Assembly (NCBI GenBank): GCA_020833005.1
Contig: JAJHRD010000014.1
Span: forward strand, 1-34,552
Direction: 5' to 3'
Length of the DNA: 34,552 nt
Origin: Candidatus Methanomethylicota archaeon
GTDB taxonomy: Archaea; Thermoproteota; Methanomethylicia; Culexarchaeales; Culexarchaeaceae
A model generated the notes under the pieces. That model was not told the origin of the DNA. It made no database searches and saw nothing but the letters and a program-made list of their open reading frames with translations. Of the stretch, positions 15,435-23,501 are shown in pieces. The stretch's first letter is position 1; every line of letters starts with the position of its first letter. Position numbers and translations under genes: made by a program.

Positions 15435-15456
15435 AAATACGTATAAATACGTATTT
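15435..15456. promoter_or_regulatory. Tandem operator: two AAATACGTAT repeats
   Basis: AAATACGTAT occurs twice without a gap (15435-15444 and 15445-15454) and is followed by TT, so the second copy completes the perfect palindrome AAATACGTATTT. The TACGTA cores are exactly one helical turn apart, as expected for cooperative binding of ribbon-helix-helix dimers. It lies between the TATA element and start codon of the RHH/zinc-ribbon gene, where binding would block transcription. On the other side, the DUF362 gene starts 67 bp away. Confidence 0.65.
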
Positions 15457-15522
15457 AAATCTAACCAAGACACAAACTATGGGGAAAATTTAAAGTAAAT
15501 GGGGAGACTAATGTAATATGCC

Positions 15523-16320
15523 ATGAAATCGAGGGTTATCATAGTTGAGGGGGAGGACATAACAAATAGAACTTTAAATGCATTAAAGCATCTAAAACCG
15601 GAAATCCCAAAGAGTGAAGGTAGAATTCTAATAAAACCAAATCTAGTTGAACCCATGGGTAAAGATTCTGGAGCAGTAACTAGACCTGAAACTGTTGAGG
15701 GGGTAATAAGATTTCTCATGGAGATGGGGGATTATGAGATTATCGTGGGGGAGGGGTCTGCATACCCAGACACCATGCAATGCTTCAAAATAGCGGGATA
15801 CGAATACCTAACAGAGAAATATAATGTTAGACTTATGGATTTAAACCATGGGAATTACATTAAGGTTAATGGAGAATATTGGAGTTTTGAGGTAAATAAT
15901 GTTTTGAGTGAAGTGGATTACATAATTTCAGTGGCAGTTTTAAAGGAGCATGGATTCGCAGAAGTAACGTTGACACTTAAAAACATGATGGGCATACTTA
16001 AACCAGCACCAAAAATACCAGTAAAGGAGTACATACATGCAGAGGGAGATCCAGATATATGGGCATTAAGACTATGCGATCTAGTTAAAGCATTCAAACC
16101 AAACCTTGCAATAATAGATGGAACAACTGGAATGTTCGGCTCACATATACACGGGAAACTTAAGAAGTTAAACTTAACAATTGCAAGTGAAGATCCAGTA
16201 GCCTGCGACTCCATTGGAGCTAAAATATTGGGACATGAAGAAGTTAAACACATCAAGTTAGCATGTATGAAGGGGTTGGGGGATATAAATCCAGAAGTAT
16301 TAAAGATAAAGATAGATTAG
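15523..16320 (+). CDS. DUF362 family protein
   Basis: 265 residues. The conserved blocks are RILIKPNLVEP near the start, GAVTRPETVEGVIRFL, VGEGSAYPDTMQCFKIAGY, and especially ISVAVLKEHGFAEVTLTLKNMMGILKP, plus IIDGTTGMFGSHIHG and SEDPVACDSIGAKILG. This is the core DUF362 domain without the ferredoxin-like 4Fe-4S part that many homologues carry. The biochemical role is unknown; DUF362 proteins are often linked to redox or iron-sulfur processes. A TATA-like ATTTAAAGT at 15485-15493 suggests a very short leader. It diverges from the RHH/YhhQ unit. Confidence 0.88.
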   Translation: MKSRVIIVEGEDITNRTLNALKHLKPEIPKSEGRILIKPNLVEPMGKDSGAVTRPETVEGVIRFLMEMGDYEIIVGEGSAYPDTMQCFKIAGYEYLTEKYNVRLMDLNHGNYIKVNGEYWSFEVNNVLSEVDYIISVAVLKEHGFAEVTLTLKNMMGILKPAPKIPVKEYIHAEGDPDIWALRLCDLVKAFKPNLAIIDGTTGMFGSHIHGKLKKLNLTIASEDPVACDSIGAKILGHEEVKHIKLACMKGLGDINPEVLKIKID

Positions 16321-16414
16321 CTAAACACATGCAAAAACACAGATGTAATTGAATATTTAAGGATGCATAAAACATAATTGTTCGCAATATAGGTAGATTC
16401 TAGTGTGATTCTAA

Positions 16415-16873
16415 ATGAGGATTTGCGTGGGAAGCGATCATGCTGGATTAAGTTTGAAGAGGGAGTTATTGAAGTCTTTGAAGGGGGAATTTGAAGTTAT
16501 AGATGTGGGGACATATACTGAGGAGCCTGTGGATTACCCAGATATAGCAAGGGATGTTTGCATTAGGATAATTAATGGTGAAGCTGATTGTGGAATACTG
16601 ATATGTGGAACTGGTATAGGTATGAGTATAGCTGCAAACAAGTTTCCAGGGATAAGAGCTGCACTAGTATATTCAGATGAAACAGCCATACTGGCTAAGA
16701 GGCATAATAATGCCAATGTAATATGCTTAGGTGGTAGAACCATGAAGAGTGAAGATGCAATAAGATATGTGAAGCTTTGGTTGAAAGAGAATTTTGAAGG
16801 AGGGAGACATGAGAGGAGGATAAATAAGATAAGTAAATTTGAAGAGGAAGTAATTCGTGGTGTTAAACTATGA
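16415..16873 (+). CDS. rpiB: Ribose 5-phosphate isomerase B (RpiB/LacAB family)
   Basis: 152 residues, the usual length. Motifs: RICVGSDHAGLSLKREL (phosphate binding), VDYPDIA, the catalytic Cys segment LICGTGIGMSIAANK, and RHNNANVICLGGRT. It interconverts ribose 5-phosphate and ribulose 5-phosphate in pentose metabolism; LacAB galactose-6-phosphate isomerases are related but unlikely in this context. ATG 16415 has GTGAT about five bases upstream. The TGA stop overlaps the ATG of the next gene (ATGA at 16870-16873), so both are translated from one message. Confidence 0.93.
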   Translation: MRICVGSDHAGLSLKRELLKSLKGEFEVIDVGTYTEEPVDYPDIARDVCIRIINGEADCGILICGTGIGMSIAANKFPGIRAALVYSDETAILAKRHNNANVICLGGRTMKSEDAIRYVKLWLKENFEGGRHERRINKISKFEEEVIRGVKL

Positions 16874-17235
16874 AGATTAGTAAGTCAAATATCATTAGAG
16901 CAGTAGTGTTTCTGTTATTGGGATTGCTGATGATCATAGCTGGATACTACGATAAAAATTTTGTGAACATAATTATTGGAGGTCACATATCGATGGTGGG
17001 ATTCTACTATATAACAATATCATTTATACCAATTGAGGATAAGAGGAGGCTAATCGTGGATGTCTCAATAATAATGATGGTGGTTGTTTTGGATGTTTAT
17101 GGTTACATCCAAACTGGAAGCATAGTATTGCTATTTATAGCAGCATTAATTGTGGGATTATTTGCATTTGCATCCACAGTTTCAATGAAACGTGGAATTC
17201 GATGCCCAATTAAAATGGGAAAAAGTTTGGTTTAA
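16870..17235 (+). CDS. Small four-helix membrane protein
   Basis: 121 residues with about four hydrophobic segments (roughly 9-26, 32-52, 63-81 and 85-104) and a basic C-terminal tail (MKRGIRCPIKMGKS). No family is recognised. Its start overlaps the rpiB stop by ATGA, indicating translational coupling, though nothing links its role to pentose metabolism beyond that. Confidence 0.7.
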   Translation: MKISKSNIIRAVVFLLLGLLMIIAGYYDKNFVNIIIGGHISMVGFYYITISFIPIEDKRRLIVDVSIIMMVVVLDVYGYIQTGSIVLLFIAALIVGLFAFASTVSMKRGIRCPIKMGKSLV

Positions 17236-17240
17236 TTGAT

Positions 17241-19097
17241 TTAAGCTTTCAACTTCTCTTTCAACCATTGAATCTTCAATTGATACCTCTTCCTCCTATG
17301 TCTTGGTTCTGCTCTCATGCTATGACCATGACTACCTTTACTGAAAACTATGAGCTTTGATTCCTTCCCCCTCAATACTAATGATACGTGCATGGCTAGT
17401 GATTGATCTATGAAGCACCTGTAATCTTGTGCACTATGGATGAATAGCATTGGGGTTTTAACTGAATCCACGTGGAAGGCTGGACTCTTCTCCAAATAGT
17501 TCTTCAAGTTTTCCTGTGGAGTCCCAATTATTTGGTCTGGGTCAAACCAGTATCCAATATCGCTAGCCCAGTAATCGCATATCCAATCTGCAATTCCATT
17601 CTCACTTACAGCAGCCTTAAACCTATCAGTCTTAGTTACAATGACATTGGTCATGTATCCACCATAACTTATCCCAGTAACAGCCATCCTATTCCCATCC
17701 AATGGATACTTTGATAATGCATGATCAAGGAAGGCCATTATCTGCTTATAATCCACATCACCATACCTCCCCCTAATATCAGCGAACTCTTCACTATAAC
17801 CATCACTTCCACGTGGATTGGAGTAGACTACCGCAAACCCCTCTGAAACCATCAATTGCATTTCAGGTGAAAATGTGTATCCATACATCCCCTTAGGTCC
17901 ACCATGAATATATAGGATTACTGGATGGGGACCTGAACCTCCACTTGGAAGCATAATCCACCCCTCAACCATTTCACCATCCACTGAAATAGCCTCCCTA
18001 ATTGGATTGCTGAAATTCACTTCATTGAGGATCCACTCATTGAATCTTGAAATCTTCCTATGCTCACCATCTACATACAAGTATAATTCTTGTGGGATTG
18101 TTGGCGTTGAATATGTATATGCAATTGCATCAGCTTCGGCATAAGCTGAATGTACATATCCACCTTCACCAACAATCTTCTCAATACGTCCACCATCAAT
18201 AGTTGCAAGTATCGATGAACCTGAATCAGCATATATGAAAGCCAACTTACCATCAATTGAGCCAACAATGGAATATATGTTTCTATCGAGAATACCGCTT
18301 GTTAAGCATTTAGATTTACCATCTTCAATAACCCAAAGCTTATAGTGACTTGCAATTCCAATTTCATTACGATGCATGAGACCATACAGGCTTCCATCAA
18401 TGAATCTAATCGAGGATATTTGATATCCTTGTAGTATAGTCTTCTTAGAGCCACTCTTAATATCAACCTCCACAAGCCTACTGAAAATTGGATTCCTCCA
18501 ACTATCAACTGCCACATAATATATTACGCCATCACCAACTGCAAGATCAGTTATCCTCTCATCATCCTCAGCAATCTTCCTAGAATAACCTGAATCAACA
18601 TCTAAAACGTGAACCTCATACTTTAAACCAGCAACATAGCCAACACCATCAAACCATAGTGGAAGCCTATCAGTAGCATAGTAATCTTCATCAGAATCAT
18701 ATACGCCATCAATTGGGCTGGGCGTAACAATGGCAATTGATGAATCATCAATCCACTCTAAAGCTAAAACACCATACTTAAACCATGCAACCCTCCTAGC
18801 ATCACCAAAACCACTCCAAACGAAAACCCCAGCCCCCCTCTCACTTTCAGAAGCTCCACGCCTACTAACAAAAGCCAATAAACGTCCAGAAGGACTCCAC
18901 CTAGGTCTAGAATCACCCTCACCAACTAAGAAGCTCCTCAAACCATCACATCTAACAATGTGAACTTCACTCAAAACCTTATTCTTCTCCAAATCATTCC
19001 TCGAAACTGTGAAGGCTAAATCACGTTTACATGAAACCCTAACTTCACCAATAGAAACCAGCTTCAAAACATCATCCACAGAAAACTTCCTAACCAT
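17241..19097 (-). CDS. S9 family peptidase (acylaminoacyl-peptidase-like)
   Basis: 618 residues, the usual size for S9C enzymes: an N-terminal beta-propeller (WSPSGRLLAFVSRRG and similar blades, about 1-370) and a C-terminal alpha/beta-hydrolase domain. The nucleophile is Ser477 in GISYGGYM; Asp558 (HSAQDYRC) and His590 (KGSHGHSM) complete the triad. The oxyanion region VILYIHGGPKGMYGY is also present. No signal peptide, so cytosolic; it would trim acylated or short peptides. The ATG at 19097 follows AT-rich sequence without an obvious SD. It converges with the small membrane protein gene, 5 bp apart. Confidence 0.95.
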   Translation of the reverse strand: MVRKFSVDDVLKLVSIGEVRVSCKRDLAFTVSRNDLEKNKVLSEVHIVRCDGLRSFLVGEGDSRPRWSPSGRLLAFVSRRGASESERGAGVFVWSGFGDARRVAWFKYGVLALEWIDDSSIAIVTPSPIDGVYDSDEDYYATDRLPLWFDGVGYVAGLKYEVHVLDVDSGYSRKIAEDDERITDLAVGDGVIYYVAVDSWRNPIFSRLVEVDIKSGSKKTILQGYQISSIRFIDGSLYGLMHRNEIGIASHYKLWVIEDGKSKCLTSGILDRNIYSIVGSIDGKLAFIYADSGSSILATIDGGRIEKIVGEGGYVHSAYAEADAIAYTYSTPTIPQELYLYVDGEHRKISRFNEWILNEVNFSNPIREAISVDGEMVEGWIMLPSGGSGPHPVILYIHGGPKGMYGYTFSPEMQLMVSEGFAVVYSNPRGSDGYSEEFADIRGRYGDVDYKQIMAFLDHALSKYPLDGNRMAVTGISYGGYMTNVIVTKTDRFKAAVSENGIADWICDYWASDIGYWFDPDQIIGTPQENLKNYLEKSPAFHVDSVKTPMLFIHSAQDYRCFIDQSLAMHVSLVLRGKESKLIVFSKGSHGHSMRAEPRHRRKRYQLKIQWLKEKLKA

Positions 19098-19161
19098 AAC
19101 ACATCAAAATATAATGGATTGTAAGCAAAATAAAAAGTTAATTAATTACTGGGGATCCAGA

Positions 19162-20280
19162 TCAATGTACAAATTTTGAGAACCATTCAATCCACATCAA
19201 CCTAACAGTATGAATGAATACGATTAAACCCTCCAATACGAGTATAAGTATCGTTCCCACAAGCAGTACAAATGGATTTCCACCAGATAAATCAATGAAT
19301 ATCCCACTCAACAGTGAATGCACAAGTGCAAGGGCGAGAATCCTAAGATATGAAACTGTGTGGCTAAGGGATTCAATTGCAGTTTCAAATGTACCTATGA
19401 AACCATCAACAGGATCACCTGAAAGGAAACCGCCAACGCACATGATCATTAAAGGCAATACCACACCATAAGTTGTTAATGGATTATAAATCCAAGCTTG
19501 AATATCAAGCTTATTCATAAATATCGAAATTATAAATCCAATGTAAAACCATAATCTGGCAAATGAGAATGTGAATGCCTTCAAATACTCACCACTCCAA
19601 ACCTTATTCACAAAGTCAATAAACATCCCAGAAGATAGATGTATAGCGGCAATCAATATACACAGCTTAATCGCAGCCATAATATTATCCATAAAGGAGA
19701 AGGGCAAAGTAACATTAACCAATGGGATGGAGAGTTTGATTGGTAAGATATTAACGTGATAACCGAAGAATTCACCAAAAAGCATCCCCATTATGGTGGA
19801 GGATAAACCACATGTAAATAGGACTCCACCATTATCAACAATGTAGCTAAGCATACCATTAACCCTACCATTGAAAAGCATCATAAGTAAACCGAATTCC
19901 ATCAATATCAAACCATGACCTATATCCGCAAACATAATACCAAAAATTAGTGGCAAGAAGAATGTTAACATTGGAACTGGATTAAAACCATGATAACCAA
20001 AATTAAGATATGAAGATGTAAGTTTTAATGATGGAGTAATGATCCATGTACGGAAGAATGATGAAAACGTAGGAGCACTTGGGGGAGTATAGAATCTATG
20101 CTCATAAAGTTCAGTAGCACCATTACCATCATAGTAAGTGTAATGGGAATAGTGATTAACACACAATAACAATATATAGACTAGGAGAAGGGTGAACACT
20201 ATCAAGTAATAGTAAACTGCGAAACTGGGAGCTTCATACTCCAACAATGATAACGGGTTAACCAAGGGCTTTGCGAACAT
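19162..20280 (-). CDS. Free-standing membrane half of V-type ATPase subunit I/a
   Basis: About 372 residues against roughly 600-700 for a complete subunit I. What is present is the C-terminal proton-channel half: PVPMLTFFLPLIFGIMFADIGHGL, FGEFFGY, then SHTVSYLRILALALVHSLLS with the essential channel Arg, and a proper end LEGLIVFIHTVRLMWIEWFSKF. The cytosolic stalk-binding half is absent; in its place are about 50 residues with a single extra membrane segment (YYYLIVFTLLLVYILLL). No other ATPase subunit gene is in the window. Start ATG 20280 has GGTGA five bases upstream; GTG 20289 is in frame but would bury it. It diverges from an RHH regulator across a repeat-rich control region. It may be a specialised paralog rather than part of the housekeeping ATPase. 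Confidence 0.85.
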   Translation of the reverse strand: MFAKPLVNPLSLLEYEAPSFAVYYYLIVFTLLLVYILLLCVNHYSHYTYYDGNGATELYEHRFYTPPSAPTFSSFFRTWIITPSLKLTSSYLNFGYHGFNPVPMLTFFLPLIFGIMFADIGHGLILMEFGLLMMLFNGRVNGMLSYIVDNGGVLFTCGLSSTIMGMLFGEFFGYHVNILPIKLSIPLVNVTLPFSFMDNIMAAIKLCILIAAIHLSSGMFIDFVNKVWSGEYLKAFTFSFARLWFYIGFIISIFMNKLDIQAWIYNPLTTYGVVLPLMIMCVGGFLSGDPVDGFIGTFETAIESLSHTVSYLRILALALVHSLLSGIFIDLSGGNPFVLLVGTILILVLEGLIVFIHTVRLMWIEWFSKFVH

Positions 20281-20295
20281 AATATTCACCCATAA

Positions 20296-20350
20296 TATTC
20301 TGGAATATTTTGAATATATAAATCTTATTATTTCAGAATATTTCAGAATA
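20296..20350. promoter_or_regulatory. Divergent operator: 20-bp inverted repeat made of 10-bp units
   Basis: TTTCAGAATA is repeated exactly at 20331-20340 and 20341-20350. The left arm 20296-20315 matches the reverse complement of this 20-bp block at 17 of 20 positions, giving four half-sites around the spacer 20316-20330. The spacer carries ATATAAAT, readable as a TATA box in both directions. The layout would let a ribbon-helix-helix dimer pair bind each side and shut both divergent promoters. It lies six bases beyond the SD of the subunit I-like gene and 56 bp before the RHH start. Confidence 0.7.
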
Positions 20351-20405
20351 ATAATTCACAAAAATGTTAATATTGCAGATGAAATATAATCAATATAGGT
20401 GGATT

Positions 20406-20927
20406 ATGGGGAAATTAACAACTGTTGAATTAGATGATGATATAGTGGAATACATTAACTTATCGATTAAGAAGGGGAAATTCAGGCATTTGAAGGAATT
20501 CGTCAATTACTGTTTAAAATTAGCTACAGTTTACACGATTGATGAATGGGATGTTGATAAGGGGATGTTCTACATTCATCCATGCAGAGTCACATTAATA
20601 CCTTCAGATGCACTTTCATCACTAATGAAATATATACCTGAAAAATCTAGAAGTGAAGCTGTAGAAGCCATGAGTTCATGTTTAAAGCCTAGACTAAGAT
20701 TCTTCCGCCTCTCACCAAGGAATCCAGAACACATACCCAAAATACTTGAATTACTAACATTACATGGACTTGGAAGATTCACATTACATGATAATGAAAC
20801 CATAGAAGTTTCATATCCAGTTCTACCAGGTGAAATTGTGAAGGAACTTTTGGAATCATTACTTGAAGTTAAAATGGAAGTCTTGGAAGCAACAAAGGCT
20901 GCATGCATATTCAAAATATTGAAATAA
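20406..20927 (+). CDS. Ribbon-helix-helix regulator with unknown C-terminal domain
   Basis: 173 residues. Residues about 3-40 (KLTTVELDDDIVEYINLSIKKGKFRHLKEFVNYCLKLA) show the beta-strand and two helices of the RHH fold. Residues about 45-173 form a second domain I do not recognise; its end, GRFTLHDNETIEVSYPVLPGEIVKELLESLLEVKMEVLEATKAACIFKIL, has the look of a small-molecule or redox-sensing domain, but no metal motif such as that of NikR is present. ATG 20406 has GGTGG just upstream and starts the RHH exactly; the frame opens at 20364. It faces the short subunit I gene across the 20296-20350 operator, so it probably represses itself and that gene. The ligand is unknown. Confidence 0.75.
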   Translation: MGKLTTVELDDDIVEYINLSIKKGKFRHLKEFVNYCLKLATVYTIDEWDVDKGMFYIHPCRVTLIPSDALSSLMKYIPEKSRSEAVEAMSSCLKPRLRFFRLSPRNPEHIPKILELLTLHGLGRFTLHDNETIEVSYPVLPGEIVKELLESLLEVKMEVLEATKAACIFKILK

Positions 20928-21035
20928 TGAAAGGAGCTTTAAATGAATAATTACCATGTGAACTAATGATAAGTAAATAATGTGTTGGTGAAATTGAGTT
21001 GTTAATGAATGTGTATTGAATTTTTCATTATAAGT

Positions 21036-23501
21036 TTATAGCCTTACTTCACTAACTTTCGAAACTCCGCTGATTTTGTTAACTTGGTAAACTGTGTCAG
21101 CAACTTCTTCAAGCTCTCTATCATGGGTTATTATTATCATTTGCTGTGTTATTGCTGATTCCCTGAAGTTTTTGAATACATCTATCAATACTCTCCTCCT
21201 CTCCTCATCGAGGTGCACTGTGGGTTCGTCCATTATTACTGTTGAGAATCGTTCAGCCAATGCTCTAGCTAATGCAAGTCTCAAAGCTATTGCCACAGCA
21301 ACCTTCTCCCCTCCACTCAATAATTGTAGTGGCATGAAATCTCCACCCTTTGCAACTTTAATTTCCAAATCCTCATCCACAGATATACCAGTTATGTCTA
21401 AATTGAATTGATCAATATAATTGGTTGCCAACTGTGAGATTAATGGTGTAATCCTCTGCCTTATAAGCTTCTGAATTCCATCCTTCGAAAATACCCCACG
21501 TATAATTTCGATTACTTTTAATGCATATTCAATTCTCTCCAATTTCGCATTAATGTTTTCACGATCATTCCTCAACTTTTCAATTTCACTTTTCAAATCA
21601 TTTAGCTTTACGTTATAATTTTCTATGATATTCTCGATCCGAGCCGCTTCCCCTTTCAATCTACCACATTCACCAGTTAATTTTAGAAATTCTTGATTGA
21701 CTTCATCGTGCTTCTTGGCATCGTAACCTAAATTTTTAAGTTCACTTTCCACAGTACTATATTCACTTCTAAGTTTTTCCAGTTCTGAATTTAAATTGTC
21801 AATTTGCTTTGAATATTCATCATATCTCTCTGCTTTAACCATCAAATCATTGTATTCATCACGCTTAATTTTTAAGGATTCAAGTTCATTTTTTGGATCT
21901 TTTGGTTTATATCCAAGGCTTTTAACTATATTGTTTAATTCAGATTCATATGCATTTAACTTTAATTTGAGATTTTCCAGTTTGCTTGTGAGAATTGACT
22001 TTGCATCTTCAACCTTAAAGTTTGGGTTGCCTATTTCTGGAATTGAACGTGTAAGGTCACTTCTAACTTTACTTATTAATTTTTTAAGATTTTCAGTATA
22101 CCCAACTTCACTTGTAATGTCTGATAGAATTTTGATTTTGCTTCTAATTTCCTCAAGATTCTTTGATAGTGATTGTATTTGCTCTTCAAGTCCTTTTAAT
22201 TCAAGTTCGAACTTTTGAATCTCCATAGATATCTCTGTTTTAACACGCTCTTTATGTGTATGCGACAATTTTGTTTTACATACTGGGCATATGTCTAGTT
22301 CTTCTATGTGCTCAATATGTCCTTTCAACTCATTTATCTTGCCAATCCATTCACCCCTCTTACGTTGCTTTTCATTCATTTCATTTTGAATAATGTTCTC
22401 AGAGTTTTGGAGGGTTTCAATTTCCCTCCTCAAAACCTCCATGGATGGTTCTGGCAAATACTTTAACACTTTACTGAGCACTTCTGCCAATTGCTTCTCA
22501 TAATCCTCCAATTCCTTCAATTTGCTCATGTCCTCATTCAAATTTATCATATCAACATTCAACTTCTCCATTTCATGGTAGATCTCAATATACCTTTCCA
22601 GTAATGGTATTTTGGAAATTTCATATTTCAAGACTTCAATCCTATTCTTAGCATTTGCACATTCAGTTTGTTTATCCTTCAATTCTTTAATAGACTTCTC
22701 GATGAACCTCATATCCCCCTCGATTCTCTCCTTTCTTTTACATAGTTCATCGTACTTCTTCTGCATTCCATCCAGAATTTCCTTCTCTATTCGTATTGAA
22801 TTTAATTTCACCAGTTTAGAGCTAAGCTCCTCTTTAAGTTTCATAAGCTCATTTTGTTGAGCTACAATATCTTGTGACAATTTGTCCAATTGTTTTTTCG
22901 AAGCTTCTATTAATCCATTAATTTTGTTAACTTCATTTTGATAGCTACCCTTTATATCTTTAAGTTTACTTATTATTTCACGCATCTTTTCATATGCCTT
23001 CTCATATCTGTCCAACCCCAGTATTCTACCTATAACCTCCTTCCTCTTACTTGGCTCTTCCTCTATTAGATTTGTAATTTCACCTTGACGTATGAATACT
23101 GAGCTTAACAATGTATCCTTATCTATCCCAATTATCTTTAAGACTTCTTGAACTGTCTTTGTAGCTGAATCTGTTATTAGTCCAACGCCTTTACATTGGA
23201 GTCTAGCATTCACTTCACCACCCCTCTCCCTACGCCAATTCAAATTGTACTCCCTACCATCAGCTTCAAAGTTCAATTCCAATTCCATGGATTTAGCTCC
23301 AAATCTTATTAGATCGTCAACGCTACTGGCTCTACTCCTAACACCCCTAAATCCAAGTAGTGAATGCATTATTGCATCCATTATGGCAGTCTTCCCAGAA
23401 CCATTTGGGCCAACTAGAACTATTACCCCTAAGGGGAAGTTCATCTTCGTATTTTCATGTGATAGGAAGTTTTTGATGGTGATATCCTTTAAAATTATCA
23501 T
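21036..23501 (-). CDS. rad50: DNA double-strand break repair ATPase Rad50
   Basis: 821 residues, slightly short for archaeal Rad50. Walker A GPNGSGKTAIMDA is near the N-terminus, the zinc hook CPVC lies near residue 407 at the tip of two long coiled-coil stretches rich in K, E and L, and the C-terminal ATPase half has LSGGEKVAVAIALRLALARAL (signature) and TVIMDEPTVHLD (Walker B and D-loop). Rad50 dimers hold and regulate Mre11 at DNA ends. Its ATG overlaps the mre11 stop (ATGA, 23498-23501). It is the last gene of the nurA-herA-mre11-rad50 operon. Confidence 0.97.
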   Translation of the reverse strand: MIILKDITIKNFLSHENTKMNFPLGVIVLVGPNGSGKTAIMDAIMHSLLGFRGVRSRASSVDDLIRFGAKSMELELNFEADGREYNLNWRRERGGEVNARLQCKGVGLITDSATKTVQEVLKIIGIDKDTLLSSVFIRQGEITNLIEEEPSKRKEVIGRILGLDRYEKAYEKMREIISKLKDIKGSYQNEVNKINGLIEASKKQLDKLSQDIVAQQNELMKLKEELSSKLVKLNSIRIEKEILDGMQKKYDELCKRKERIEGDMRFIEKSIKELKDKQTECANAKNRIEVLKYEISKIPLLERYIEIYHEMEKLNVDMINLNEDMSKLKELEDYEKQLAEVLSKVLKYLPEPSMEVLRREIETLQNSENIIQNEMNEKQRKRGEWIGKINELKGHIEHIEELDICPVCKTKLSHTHKERVKTEISMEIQKFELELKGLEEQIQSLSKNLEEIRSKIKILSDITSEVGYTENLKKLISKVRSDLTRSIPEIGNPNFKVEDAKSILTSKLENLKLKLNAYESELNNIVKSLGYKPKDPKNELESLKIKRDEYNDLMVKAERYDEYSKQIDNLNSELEKLRSEYSTVESELKNLGYDAKKHDEVNQEFLKLTGECGRLKGEAARIENIIENYNVKLNDLKSEIEKLRNDRENINAKLERIEYALKVIEIIRGVFSKDGIQKLIRQRITPLISQLATNYIDQFNLDITGISVDEDLEIKVAKGGDFMPLQLLSGGEKVAVAIALRLALARALAERFSTVIMDEPTVHLDEERRRVLIDVFKNFRESAITQQMIIITHDRELEEVADTVYQVNKISGVSKVSEVRL

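Noticed and set aside
16870-17235. A link between the small membrane protein and pentose transport
   Set aside because: Translational overlap with rpiB is the only support; nothing in the protein resembles a sugar transporter.
17241-19097. Several 60-80 residue plus-strand frames inside the S9 peptidase
   Set aside because: They have low-complexity composition typical of antisense frames and no start signals.
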